Source: Asticcacaulis sp. YBE204
GTDB taxonomy: Bacteria > Pseudomonadota > Alphaproteobacteria > Caulobacterales > Caulobacteraceae
NCBI RefSeq assembly: GCF_000495855.1
Contig: NZ_AWGF01000020.1
Coordinates: 48,282-112,281, forward strand
Direction: 5' to 3'
Length of the DNA stretch: 64,000 nucleotides
Within the stretch, counting starts at the first letter, position 1. Each line of letters opens with the position of its first letter. The position numbers were made by a program, and so were the translations under genes. Below are positions 47,881-57,092 of the stretch, one piece after another. Below the pieces are notes generated by a model that was not told where the DNA came from, made no database searches, and worked only from the letters and a program-made list of their open reading frames with translations.

Positions 47881-48660
47881 TTGCTTATCGATAGTCACGT
47901 CAACCTCCACGCGCCGCAATACGATGAGGATCGTCAAGCGGTAATCGACCGCGCGCGTGTAGCCGGGGTTGGCTTGATGGTCAATATTAGCGATCGGGTG
48001 TCGAATTTCGAGGCGGTCTATGCGCTGGCGGCGGACAATGCCGACATCTGGGCGACGGTGGGAACGCATCCGCACGAGTCGCGCGAAAATCCGGACTTGA
48101 CCGTGGCGGATCTGTTGGCGCTAGCCGAGCACCCGAAGATCGTGGGCATTGGCGAATGCGGGCTGGATTTCCATTACGACTTCAGCCCACGCGATGTTCA
48201 GGCGGCGGTGTTCCGCACCCATGTCAATGCCGCGCGCGACAGCGGTCTGCCGCTGGTCGTCCATACGCGTGAAGCCGACGATGTGATGTGGGACATTCTC
48301 AGCGAAGAACATGAACGTGGACCATTCACCTTCCTGCTCCACTGCTATACGTCGGGTGCAGACCTAGCGCGTAAGGCGGCGCATATCGGTGCTTATTTCT
48401 CGGTTTCAGGAATAGCGACCTTCAAGGCGGCGCAGGATGTACGCGATATCATCGCCGAAATGCCCGCCGATCGCATCATCGTCGAGACAGACTGCCCTTA
48501 TCTGGCGCCGATTCCGATGCGCGGGCGACGCAATGAGCCGGCCTATGTGACCCACGTCTACGATAAATTGGCGGAAATTCGGGGCTGGACGCGCGAGGAG
48601 ACGATTACCCGCACGACGAATGCCTTTTACGACCTATTTGATCGGATACCGCGCCCATGA
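47881..48660 (+). CDS. TatD family metal-dependent hydrolase
   Basis: TIM-barrel DNase/phosphoesterase family. Blocks: GIGECGLDFHYD, VHTREADDVMWDIL, HCYTSG and ETDCPYLAP. The N-terminal metal site usually reads DSHxHL, but here it is DSHVNLH (H6, N8). TTG start with GAGG 7 bases upstream. 259 residues; the stop overlaps the next start (ATGA). Confidence 0.92.
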   Translation: MLIDSHVNLHAPQYDEDRQAVIDRARVAGVGLMVNISDRVSNFEAVYALAADNADIWATVGTHPHESRENPDLTVADLLALAEHPKIVGIGECGLDFHYDFSPRDVQAAVFRTHVNAARDSGLPLVVHTREADDVMWDILSEEHERGPFTFLLHCYTSGADLARKAAHIGAYFSVSGIATFKAAQDVRDIIAEMPADRIIVETDCPYLAPIPMRGRRNEPAYVTHVYDKLAEIRGWTREETITRTTNAFYDLFDRIPRP

Positions 48661-49469
48661 CCCGGATACTGAAAACGACGATCCTGGGGTCTGGATGCTC
48701 GACCGGCGTGCCGCGTGCCGATGGCTATTGGGGTCGGTGTGATCCGGAAAATCCCAAAAACCGCCGTAGCCGCTGTTCGGCCCTGTTTCAGGCATTCGAT
48801 ACGTCAAATCCGACCCAGACCACCAATATCGTCGTCGATACATCCCCCGACTTTCGCACTCAAATCATGCAGACGGGTATCAAGCACCTCGACGCGGTCT
48901 TGTGGACGCACGATCACGCCGACCAGACGCACGGCATCGACGACATGCGGGCTTTTGCCTTACTCAACAAAATGCAGGTACCCGGCTATATGGATGCGGC
49001 GACCTATGAGGGGCTGACGTCGCGGTTCAGTTACGTCTTTACGGGCAAGATGGGATATCCGCCGATTTGCGACCCCCGCCGCGTGCCGGATTTCGGTGCA
49101 ACGTGGTTTCTGAGCGGGGTGGGCGGCGAAGTAGGGGTAAAGACTTTCGATCAGGCACATGGGCCGATCCGGTCGGTAGGGTACCGTATCGGTGATGTCG
49201 CCTATTCCAGCGACATCAGCGGATTGCCGGAAGACAGCTTTGGCATTTTGGACGGCATTCGCGTGTGGATCGTAGATGCTCTGAGATATCAGCCACATCC
49301 GACCCATGCGCATCTGGAACTGGCGCTGGAGTGGGCGGCACGCGTGCGCCCTGAACGGACGATTCTGACCAATCTGCATCAGGATATGGATTACGAGGAA
49401 TTGAAGGCGCAACTGCCCGATGGCGTCGAAGTCGCCTATGATCAGATGATCATCGACATCGAAATGTGA
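48657..49469 (+). CDS. PhnP-like metallo-beta-lactamase-fold hydrolase
   Basis: 270 residues of the MBL-fold phosphodiesterase type. N-terminal LGSGCSTGVPR with a cysteine cluster (C28, C40) that may bind structural zinc. The HxHxDH motif reads HDHADQ at 85-90, with Gln in the last position. Later blocks IGDVAYSSDISGLPE and RTILTNLHQDMDYEEL are typical. Co-transcribed with tatD. Confidence 0.88.
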   Translation: MTRILKTTILGSGCSTGVPRADGYWGRCDPENPKNRRSRCSALFQAFDTSNPTQTTNIVVDTSPDFRTQIMQTGIKHLDAVLWTHDHADQTHGIDDMRAFALLNKMQVPGYMDAATYEGLTSRFSYVFTGKMGYPPICDPRRVPDFGATWFLSGVGGEVGVKTFDQAHGPIRSVGYRIGDVAYSSDISGLPEDSFGILDGIRVWIVDALRYQPHPTHAHLELALEWAARVRPERTILTNLHQDMDYEELKAQLPDGVEVAYDQMIIDIEM

Positions 49470-49478
49470 GAGAAGCCT

Positions 49479-49564
49479 GTTCGGGGTGGTTAAACAGGCA
49501 AAAGCTTAGAGAAAAAATTTAAAGTAAATTTAAAACACACTTTAATGAACAGGCCACCCCGAAC
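49479..49564. repeat. Spaced inverted repeat after the MBL gene
   Basis: An 11-base perfect inverted repeat, GTTCGGGGTGG (49479-49489) and CCACCCCGAAC (49554-49564), flanks an AT-rich loop of 64 bases. CCTGTT / AACAGG next to the left arm offers an alternative short hairpin. Role unknown; perhaps transcript end processing. Confidence 0.45.
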
Positions 49565-49684
49565 CCGTCTACAAAATCACAGGACAAAACCCCTGTCACG
49601 TGACAATTTGCTGCTACGCGGGGTAAAGGTGTGAAGATTGGCAAAAAAGACACACACAACGGCGGTATAAAATTTTTCTTTGTT

Positions 49685-49720
49685 GAAAAATAATGCTTTT
49701 TAAGCATTTTAAAAAATGCT
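49685..49720 (-). terminator. Terminator of ispDF
   Basis: Two overlapping hairpins: AGCATTTT / AAAATGCT and AATGCTT / AAGCATT. On the minus strand the second is followed by ATTTTT. They lie just beyond the ispDF stop. Confidence 0.5.
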
Positions 49721-49737
49721 GCAATGCGGCGCAATTG

Positions 49738-50877
49738 TTACGGCAATGTGATCAGACACACGGCCTGGGCCGCCAGACCTTCTTCCCGTCCGGTAAAACC
49801 CATCTTTTCGGTCGTTGTTGCCTTGACGCTCACCTGATCGAGGCGCGTGCCGGTTATTTGGGCCAGACGCTCACACATGGCTTCGCGGTGGGGTTTGATC
49901 TTGGGCCGTTCGCAGATCAGGGTGACGTCGAGATTGACGATCTCACCTCCCTTGTTGCGGATCAGGTCGCAGGCGTGTTTCAGGAACAGATCGGACGATG
50001 CGCCTTTCCATTGCGGATCGGTGGGCGGGAAATGATCGCCGATGTCGCCCAGACCGGCGGCGCCGAGCAGCGCATCGGTAAGCGCATGCAAGCCTGCATC
50101 CGCATCGGAATGGCCGATAAGGGTTTGATCGTGGACGATTTCAACCCCGCAAAGCCAGACGCTTTCGCCCGGCCCCCAGCGGTGCGCGTCGAAACCCTGA
50201 CCGATACGCATCCGGGTAGGGGACATGAAGGCCTCCAGCACTTTGAAATCTTCGGGGTAGGTCAGTTTTTGCAAACGGGCGGCGCCTTCGACGATCTCGA
50301 CCCGGATACCGGCGCGATCGGCGACCATGGCCTCATCGGTGGCCTCTTCGTCCGCAGGCCAGGCGGCATAGGCGTCGGTAATATCGCCGAACCGGAACGC
50401 CTGAGGCGTCTGGGCGCGCCACAGATCTGTGCGCGCCGGGGCATCAACGATGAGCGCACCGTCGGCTTTTTTCAGCGAGTCAGTTACGGGTAGGGCCAGA
50501 ATAGCAGCGGGCGCCGTTTGCAGGCGCTGTCTTAAGGCCTCAATTAATTCAAAGGTGAGCAATGGCCGCGCCGCGTCATGCACCATCACGATGTCCGCCA
50601 TCGCAGCAATGTCCCTCAGGGCGTCCAGCCCGTTCTGCACCGATTGCGCGCGCGACGTACCGCCTGTGGCGAGACGTACGGGCATATCTGTGAGGACAAG
50701 TCTCGCCTGGTCGAGGTCTTCGGCAGGGACAACAACGACGATTTCACCAGCGTCCGCCGCCGCAAAGGCATCGATGGACCAGCGCAGGACGGGCTTGCCG
50801 CCGAGCGGCATCCATTGTTTCTTGCCGCCGGATCTCTGACCCGAACCGCCGGCGACGATGATCGCGTGGAATGTCAT
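49738..50877 (-). CDS. ispDF: Bifunctional IspD/IspF enzyme of isoprenoid synthesis
   Basis: Two steps of the MEP pathway in one chain. IspD domain, about 1-215: [17 protein letters not shown] nucleotide loop and [11 protein letters not shown]. IspF domain, about 218-379: [11 protein letters not shown] metal motif, [19 protein letters not shown] and [16 protein letters not shown]. 379 residues. The start overlaps the open frame upstream of dusB on the other strand. Confidence 0.96.
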   Translation of the reverse strand: MTFHAIIVAGGSGQRSGGKKQWMPLGGKPVLRWSIDAFAAADAGEIVVVVPAEDLDQARLVLTDMPVRLATGGTSRAQSVQNGLDALRDIAAMADIVMVHDAARPLLTFELIEALRQRLQTAPAAILALPVTDSLKKADGALIVDAPARTDLWRAQTPQAFRFGDITDAYAAWPADEEATDEAMVADRAGIRVEIVEGAARLQKLTYPEDFKVLEAFMSPTRMRIGQGFDAHRWGPGESVWLCGVEIVHDQTLIGHSDADAGLHALTDALLGAAGLGDIGDHFPPTDPQWKGASSDLFLKHACDLIRNKGGEIVNLDVTLICERPKIKPHREAMCERLAQITGTRLDQVSVKATTTEKMGFTGREEGLAAQAVCLITLP

Positions 50878-50939
50878 GCGTCACCCATAGCGACACCGCG
50901 CCCATTGCGCAAAGCCCTTTTCACGGCTATTTCGCCCCT

Positions 50940-51926
50940 ATGAGCTATAAAGGTTTGAAAATCGGAGATGTCGAGATCGGCGGGCGGGCGCTTATTGCGC
51001 CGATGACCGGCGTGTCGGACCTGCCGTTCCGTAAGATGGCCTCGAAGCTGGGGGCCGTCTACGCGGCAACTGAAATGGTCGCTTGTGCCGAACTGGAGCG
51101 CGGAAGACCCGATGTCGTGCGCAAGGCACAACTGGGCGACCATGCCGGGCTCAAGATCGTGCAACTGATCGGCCGAGATGAAGCCTTTATAGCGCGCGGA
51201 GCGGCCTTGGCGGAGGCGGCGGGAGCGGATATCATCGACCTCAACTTCGGCTGTCCGGCCAAGGAAGTCACCGGCGTGCTGTGCGGATCGGCCCTGATGC
51301 GCGAACCTGATACGGCGGCGCGTCTGATGGAGGCTGCGGTCACGGCGACGAAACGCCCGGTGACGGTCAAGATGCGTATGGGCTGGGACGATAATAGCCG
51401 CAACGCCGCCGATCTGGCGCGGCGGGCCGAAGCTATTGGTATTCAGGCGGTGACCGTCCACGGTCGCACGCGGCAGCAATTCTACAAAGGCGAAGCGGAC
51501 TGGGCTTTTGTGAAAACGGTCAAAGCCGCCGTATGCATACCCGTCATCGTCAACGGCGACATTACCGATGGCGATCGCGCCAAGGACGCTTTGGCGCAAT
51601 CGGGGGCCGACGGGCTGATGATAGGGCGCGGTGTCTACGGGCGTCCGTGGCTGGCGGCGCAACTCGACGCCAGCCTTAATGGCGAGAGTGCAGATGCTCC
51701 TACAACTGCCCAACGACTGGATATTGTTGTAGAGCAGTTGCACGACAGCCTGAGCTTCTATGGCAGTGTGCTGGGGCTGAAAATGTTCAAGAAGCACTTG
51801 GGCTGGTATATCGAGGCCAGCGATTATCATCCCGATCCCATCGTTCGGCGTCAGGACAAGGCCCGGTTGTGCCGGTTCGATGATGTACACATCGTGGAAC
51901 GCGAACTGCGCATCCTGATGATCTAA
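50940..51926 (+). CDS. dusB: tRNA-dihydrouridine synthase B
   Basis: Flavin enzyme reducing uridines in tRNA. Blocks: [29 protein letters not shown] with the catalytic cysteine, [11 protein letters not shown], and [16 protein letters not shown]. The ATG at 50940 gives 328 residues; the open frame extends upstream without family character. In many alphaproteobacteria this gene (nifR3) heads the ntr operon; here ntrY follows. Confidence 0.94.
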   Translation: MSYKGLKIGDVEIGGRALIAPMTGVSDLPFRKMASKLGAVYAATEMVACAELERGRPDVVRKAQLGDHAGLKIVQLIGRDEAFIARGAALAEAAGADIIDLNFGCPAKEVTGVLCGSALMREPDTAARLMEAAVTATKRPVTVKMRMGWDDNSRNAADLARRAEAIGIQAVTVHGRTRQQFYKGEADWAFVKTVKAAVCIPVIVNGDITDGDRAKDALAQSGADGLMIGRGVYGRPWLAAQLDASLNGESADAPTTAQRLDIVVEQLHDSLSFYGSVLGLKMFKKHLGWYIEASDYHPDPIVRRQDKARLCRFDDVHIVERELRILMI

Positions 51927-52046
51927 AAGCATAAAATATTGCTAAAATCTTAAAATTTTGCCGCTTTCATGCAACATTAGCGTTGATATTTGGACACAGT
52001 AGTGCGCAAATGTCACGCGGCTTGAGGCCGTTGAAGGAAGTGGGTC

Positions 52047-54308
52047 TTGAAGGGCACAAGCGTAAATCGTCGCCTTGAGTTCTGGCGCATGCGGCTGTCG
52101 CGGGGGCTGAAAAGCACCGAACGCGGACGTATGGGGCTGGCCTTAGGTTATGCGCTATCGGCCCTGATTACCGCTTTCATTATCTGGATGATCATCGCCG
52201 CGCCGGGATCAGGACCTTTGGGCCCCTCCAGCCCGGTGCTGTTTGTTCTGGTTTGCCTCAATCTGGCGCTATTGCTGACCCTCAGCTTTTTCGTCCTGCG
52301 GCGCGTCTTCCATCTGGCGCGGACGCGCGGCGCGGACGCCGGGGCGCGTCTGCACGTACGCTTCGTCACCATGTTCGCTTTGGCCGCCGTGACGCCAGCA
52401 TTTGTCGTAGCCCTTTTTTTCGGCGTCCTGGTCAATCGCGGGGTCGAGACGTGGTTTTCCGACCGCGTGCAGTCGTCGGTCGAAAACGGCGCCTTCATCG
52501 CCAAGACCTATTTCGATTCACAGGTCAACACAGCCACTGACACCCTGACCGACGTCGCGCGCGATCTGCAACGTCCCTATATGAAGCAACTTTTCCCTAA
52601 TCGGCTCAGCTTCGGGCTGGCCATGCGTGATCTCATTTCGATACGCGGGGAACTGACGGCGGTCTATCTGATCGACGACAGCGGGCAGGTGCTGGCGCGA
52701 GCGGAAAATCCCGGCGCGCCGCCCTATCTGACGCCGTCCCAGAACGCCATCGACACGGCCTCGGAAGGCGACATCAATGCGGGCGTCTTTTCGGCACCCG
52801 ACGCCGTGCGGCTTATCTACCCCCTGCAAGGCTACAATGGCGCAAAGCTTTATGGCGTAAAGGTTTTGCCCGACGGGATTATGGACAAAGGTGCCAGCGC
52901 CCAAAGCGCCATCGCCGACCTGCGCGAAACGTCCGAGAATTCCGCCCGCGTTCAAGGCGTCTTCGCGCTGGCCTATATGGAAACCGTCCTGCTGGTCCTC
53001 ATCGGAGCGATCTGGGTCGGGACCTCGGCGGCGGATTCGATCGCGGTCCCCGTGGCCCGACTCGTGCAGGCCGCAGACAAGGTGGCCTCAGGGGATCTCA
53101 ACGCACGCGTGATGACCGATAAGCAATCGCAAGACATCGCCGTCCTGTCGCGCGCCTTCAACCGCATGACCAGCGACCTGCAAACCCAGCAGGCGGCGCT
53201 GAAATCCGCCAATCAGGAAGCCGAGGAGCGGCGGCGCTTTATCGAAACCGTGCTGTCGGAAATCTCGGCCGGGATCGTCGGCCTCGATGAATTCGAGAAT
53301 ATTTCGGCGATCAACCGCCACGCCGCCAATTTCCTGTCTGAAGCCGTCGATGCAGCGCTGGGGCGGCATATCCGCGATCTCGCACCCGAAATTTCCGAAC
53401 TGCTCGATAAGGTGACGCCCTACAAGGTCGAGGAAGCCGAGGTCGATCTGGTGCGCAAGGGCGAAACGCGTCGCGTCCGCGTGCGCGCCTCGTCGCTGGA
53501 AACCGGTGGTGCGGTTCTGACGTTCGACGATATCACGCGTTTGGTGGCCGCTCAGCGTAACGCCGCGTGGAAAGACGTGGCGCGACGTATCGCGCACGAA
53601 ATCAAGAACCCGCTGACGCCGATCCAGTTGTCAGCGGAGCGCCTCAAACGCAAATACCGGGTGCAGATTGAAACCGACGGGGAAACCTTCGACCGCCTGA
53701 CCGACACTATTGTGCGTCAGGTCGGCGATATCGGGCGCATGGTCGATGAGTTTTCGGCCTTTGCCCGGATGCCGGTGCCGAATTTTGCCGAAGAGGACGC
53801 CGCCGAGCTTATCCGTCATGCGGTGTTCGCCCAGCGCGTCGCCAAGCCTGACGTGCAGATCGAGATCGCCGAGCCGCTGCCCGAAGTCAGCGTCGTCTGC
53901 GACGGTCGGATGTTGGCGCAGGCATTGGGTAATGTGCTGAAAAACGGCGGCGAGGCGATCACTTCGCGTCATATGGCTACGGGCGAGGGCGGCGAGGGTG
54001 GGCAAATGCGCGTCGAGATGCGTCAGGAAGAAGGCTTCCTTACCATCGAAATAGAGGACGACGGCATCGGGTTGCCGGATAAGGACCGCGATCGCCTGAC
54101 TGAACCCTATGTGACCACGCGCGAAAAAGGCACGGGCCTGGGGCTGGCGATCGTCAAGCGCATTTTGGAAGACCACGGCGGCGAATTCTATCTGGCGGAC
54201 GCCGTCCATCTCAGTGGGGCGAGGGCGATCCTGCGGTTGCCCAAGACCCAAAGCCAGCCGGTAACGAGTGAGGCCCCGGATAACGGGACCAGAATGATGA
54301 GGGTGTGA
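52047..54308 (+). CDS. ntrY: Nitrogen regulation sensor kinase NtrY
   Basis: Membrane histidine kinase, 753 residues. N-terminal helices (about 30-52, 60-82 and 108-130), an extracytoplasmic sensor segment, another helix near 305-330, then HAMP, PAS (ETVLSEISAGIVGLDEFENI), the H-box with H517 (AHEIKNPLTP), N-box and GTGLGLAIVKRIL. TTG start with AAGGAAG about 8 bases upstream. Overlaps ntrX by one codon. Confidence 0.93.
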   Translation: MKGTSVNRRLEFWRMRLSRGLKSTERGRMGLALGYALSALITAFIIWMIIAAPGSGPLGPSSPVLFVLVCLNLALLLTLSFFVLRRVFHLARTRGADAGARLHVRFVTMFALAAVTPAFVVALFFGVLVNRGVETWFSDRVQSSVENGAFIAKTYFDSQVNTATDTLTDVARDLQRPYMKQLFPNRLSFGLAMRDLISIRGELTAVYLIDDSGQVLARAENPGAPPYLTPSQNAIDTASEGDINAGVFSAPDAVRLIYPLQGYNGAKLYGVKVLPDGIMDKGASAQSAIADLRETSENSARVQGVFALAYMETVLLVLIGAIWVGTSAADSIAVPVARLVQAADKVASGDLNARVMTDKQSQDIAVLSRAFNRMTSDLQTQQAALKSANQEAEERRRFIETVLSEISAGIVGLDEFENISAINRHAANFLSEAVDAALGRHIRDLAPEISELLDKVTPYKVEEAEVDLVRKGETRRVRVRASSLETGGAVLTFDDITRLVAAQRNAAWKDVARRIAHEIKNPLTPIQLSAERLKRKYRVQIETDGETFDRLTDTIVRQVGDIGRMVDEFSAFARMPVPNFAEEDAAELIRHAVFAQRVAKPDVQIEIAEPLPEVSVVCDGRMLAQALGNVLKNGGEAITSRHMATGEGGEGGQMRVEMRQEEGFLTIEIEDDGIGLPDKDRDRLTEPYVTTREKGTGLGLAIVKRILEDHGGEFYLADAVHLSGARAILRLPKTQSQPVTSEAPDNGTRMMRV

Positions 54309-55711
54309 TGAAAGTCTCTTCGGGCGTTGATATTCTGGTGGTCGACGATGAGGCCGATATCCGCGAGCTGATCGCGGGTATTCTTGAGGACGAAGGCTAT
54401 GCCGTGCGGACGGCTGCCGATTCCAACGCGGCCTTGCGGGCAGTGAAGGCGCGCAAGCCGTCGCTGGTCGTGCTCGATATCTGGATGCAGGGTGGCGGGC
54501 TTGATGGGCTGGAACTGCTCGACGTCATTCGCGAGCTCGATCCGGATATCCCGGCGGTCATGATCTCCGGTCATGGTACGATCGAAACGGCCGTCTCGGC
54601 CATCAAGCGCGGCGCATATGATTTTATCGAAAAGCCGTTTAAAACCGAACGCTTGATCATGGTTATTCAGAGGGCACTCGAAGTGGCGGCGCTGCGCCGC
54701 GAGAACAAGCGCCTGCGTAATCAGGCGGTGGTGCCGGACGGTCTGGTGGGCAATTCGGCGGCGGCGCAACTGCTGCGTACCACCATTTCCAAGGTCGCCG
54801 GGGCCAATTCGCGCATCATGATTTCCGGCCCCGCGGGGTCCGGCAAGGAACTGGTGGCGCGAATGATCCACGACGCCAGCCCGCGCGCCAAGTGCGAATT
54901 TGTGCCGATTTCCTCAGCCGGTGTGACACCTGAGCGTCTGGATGTCGAGCTTTTCGGCGAAGAAGGCGAGGGCGGGCGTCCGCGCAAGATCGGCGTGTTC
55001 GAGCGCGCGCACGGCGGGACATTGTTCCTCGACGAAGTGGCCGACATGCCGCTCGAGTCCCAGGGGCGTATCTTGCGGGTGCTGGTCGAACAGCGCTTTG
55101 TCCGCGTCGGCGGCGTCAACGACGTGCAGGTCGATGTACGGGTCATTTCCTCGACCTCGAAGGATCTGTCGCAGGAAATCGCCGCCGGTCGCTTCCGCGA
55201 AGACCTGTTCCATCGTCTGAACGTGGTGCCGGTGCGCGTGCCGGGATTAAGCGAGCGCCGCAGCGACATCGCCGAACTGGTTACCTATTTCATCGAGCGT
55301 ATCGCCAGCGCTCAGGGTTTGCCGAAGCGACGGTTGTCGGAAGATGCGATGGCGACGCTTCAGGTACACGAATGGCCGGGCAATGTCCGGCAATTGCGCA
55401 ACAATATGGAACGTCTATTGATTCTGGCGTCGGGCGACCCGTCCGAACCGATCACGGCGCAGATGCTGCCGGCGGAGGTGGTGGAATCGGCGGTGGCCGG
55501 TGCCATACGTCCGGAACGCATCATCGCCTTGCCGCTGCGCGATGCCCGCGAAGTGTTCGAACGCGAATATCTGTCGTCGCAGATCGTGCGGTTCGGCGGC
55601 AATATTTCGCGCACGGCCAACTTCATCGGCATGGAGCGCTCGGCTTTGCACCGCAAGCTGAAAAGCCTCGGCCTGGCCCATATCCGCAGCCCGGAAGACG
55701 AAGACCTGTAG
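54308..55711 (+). CDS. ntrX: Response regulator NtrX
   Basis: 467 residues. Receiver domain with D57 (VLDIWM); AAA+ domain with Walker A GPAGSGK at 174-180 and Walker B GTLFLDEVAD; C-terminal Fis-type helix-turn-helix (NISRTANFIGMERSALHRKL). At 215-229 the sequence is LFGEEGEGGRPRKIG: the GAFTGA loop needed to contact sigma-54 is missing. ATG 54308 overlaps the ntrY stop (TGATG). Confidence 0.94.
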   Translation: MKVSSGVDILVVDDEADIRELIAGILEDEGYAVRTAADSNAALRAVKARKPSLVVLDIWMQGGGLDGLELLDVIRELDPDIPAVMISGHGTIETAVSAIKRGAYDFIEKPFKTERLIMVIQRALEVAALRRENKRLRNQAVVPDGLVGNSAAAQLLRTTISKVAGANSRIMISGPAGSGKELVARMIHDASPRAKCEFVPISSAGVTPERLDVELFGEEGEGGRPRKIGVFERAHGGTLFLDEVADMPLESQGRILRVLVEQRFVRVGGVNDVQVDVRVISSTSKDLSQEIAAGRFREDLFHRLNVVPVRVPGLSERRSDIAELVTYFIERIASAQGLPKRRLSEDAMATLQVHEWPGNVRQLRNNMERLLILASGDPSEPITAQMLPAEVVESAVAGAIRPERIIALPLRDAREVFEREYLSSQIVRFGGNISRTANFIGMERSALHRKLKSLGLAHIRSPEDEDL

Positions 55712-55740
55712 AGACTTCGGCTGGGATAGGTTATGGGGTT

Positions 55741-55761
55741 CAAGGGGCCTGAGGCCCCTTG
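55741..55761 (+). terminator. Hairpin after ntrX (GGGGCC family)
   Basis: Perfect 9-base stem CAAGGGGCC / GGCCCCTTG with a TGA loop, 29 bases after the ntrX stop, followed by AGTCTTTAT. Possible terminator or RNA 3' end; the T-tract is short. Confidence 0.5.
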
Positions 55762-55782
55762 AGTCTTTATCTGAGATAAATC

Positions 55783-56649
55783 ATGTCCCGAATTGCCTAT
55801 GTCAACGGCGCCTATACGCGCCACGCCGATGCTGCCGTCCATATCGAAGACCGCGGCTATCAGTTCGCGGATGCGGTTTACGAAGTCTGGTCGGTCTTCG
55901 GCGGGCAACTGGCCGATCTGGGCGGACATCTGAATCGACTGGAGCGCTCCTTGCGCGAACTGCGCATCGACATGCCGATGTCGCGGGCGTCGCTGGTCGT
56001 GGTGCTGAACGAGGTTATCCGCCGCAACCGCATCGTTGAGGGGCTTGTCTATCTTCAGGTCAGCCGCGGCGTCGCCCCGCGCGATCATTTCTTCCCGACG
56101 ACACCCGTAAAGCCTGCGTTGGTCATCACGGCCAAATCCGTCGATCGTCAGGCCGCTCTGGCCAAGGTCGAAAAGGGCATCAAGGTGATTTCGGCACCCG
56201 ATAACCGCTGGGGCCGTTGCGATATCAAGACCGTCGGCCTGTTGCCCAACGTGCTGGCCAAGCAGGCAGCGCGCGATTCGGGCGCGTCCGATGTAATCTT
56301 CGTCGATGGCGAAGGTTTGGTGACCGAAGGCGGCTCGGCCAATGTCTATATCGTGACTCACGAAAACGAGGTCCGCACGCGCAGCCTCAAGGCCAATATC
56401 CTGCCCGGCGTGACGCGGATCGGCCTGCTGGAGATCCTGCGCGAGACGGGCTTCGACGTTTCCGAAGGCGCGTTCACCCTCACTGAGGCCAAGGCCGCAA
56501 AAGAGGTTTTCCTGTCGGCGGCCTCGACCTTTGTCATGCCGGTGATCATGATCGACACCGATATTATCGGCGACGGAAAACCGGGAGAGGTGGCACTTAC
56601 ACTCCGGCAGACCTATATAGAGCGGGCGCGTCGCACGGCAGGTGTCTGA
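55783..56649 (+). CDS. dat: D-amino-acid aminotransferase (class IV)
   Basis: PLP enzyme making D-alanine and D-glutamate, fold type IV. Blocks: YVNGAYTRHADAAVHIEDRG, RWGRCDIKTVGLLPNVLAK with the PLP lysine, and EGGSANVYIV. 288 residues. Branched-chain or 4-amino-4-deoxychorismate activity cannot be excluded, but the pattern fits D-amino-acid transaminases. Confidence 0.9.
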   Translation: MSRIAYVNGAYTRHADAAVHIEDRGYQFADAVYEVWSVFGGQLADLGGHLNRLERSLRELRIDMPMSRASLVVVLNEVIRRNRIVEGLVYLQVSRGVAPRDHFFPTTPVKPALVITAKSVDRQAALAKVEKGIKVISAPDNRWGRCDIKTVGLLPNVLAKQAARDSGASDVIFVDGEGLVTEGGSANVYIVTHENEVRTRSLKANILPGVTRIGLLEILRETGFDVSEGAFTLTEAKAAKEVFLSAASTFVMPVIMIDTDIIGDGKPGEVALTLRQTYIERARRTAGV

Positions 56650-56813
56650 ACGTAATAATATTTTACGCTAGGGCGGTTGTAACTAAGGGTGTTTGTCGCC
56701 TATGATACTTCACGGATTTATGTACTCATGCGGTATTGTAAATTTCCGACTTTTACCTTTTTCTGTGTGGAGGTGCTTTTGCCTCCGGAAAATCCAAACA
56801 AGAGGGCTGACTA

Positions 56814-57062
56814 ATGTCCCACGAAAAGAAACAAAACCTGCAGGACACGTTCCTTAACAGCGTCCGCAAAACCAAAACCCCTCTCACCATCTTCCTGATC
56901 AACGGCGTCAAGCTTCAGGGCATCGTTAGCTGGTTCGATAATTTCTGTGTGCTCCTGCGTCGCGACGGTCAGTCGCAACTGGTTTACAAGCACGCGATTT
57001 CGACCATCATGCCGGCCGCACCCGTTCAGTTGTACGAGCAGGAAGAAGATTCCGACGACTGA
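56814..57062 (+). CDS. hfq: RNA chaperone Hfq
   Basis: 82 residues, hexameric Sm-like protein for small-RNA pairing. Sm1 block [20 protein letters not shown] and Sm2 YKHAISTI are intact, and the short acidic tail (EQEEDSDD) is typical. GAGGG precedes the ATG. The 160-base leader upstream holds a GGAGG/CCTCC hairpin near 56768-56786. Confidence 0.97.
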   Translation: MSHEKKQNLQDTFLNSVRKTKTPLTIFLINGVKLQGIVSWFDNFCVLLRRDGQSQLVYKHAISTIMPAAPVQLYEQEEDSDD

Positions 57063-57092
57063 TATCGTCGGTTCAGCTTTTAAGGCTTAAGA

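Noticed and set aside
49515..49545. Possible CtrA box in TTTAAAACACACTTTAAT
   Set aside because: The spacing between TTAA half-sites is eight, not seven, and the second half-site lacks the C.
50874..51932. 352-codon minus-strand frame opposite dusB
   Set aside because: Shadow of dusB, with no protein motifs and no proper start context.
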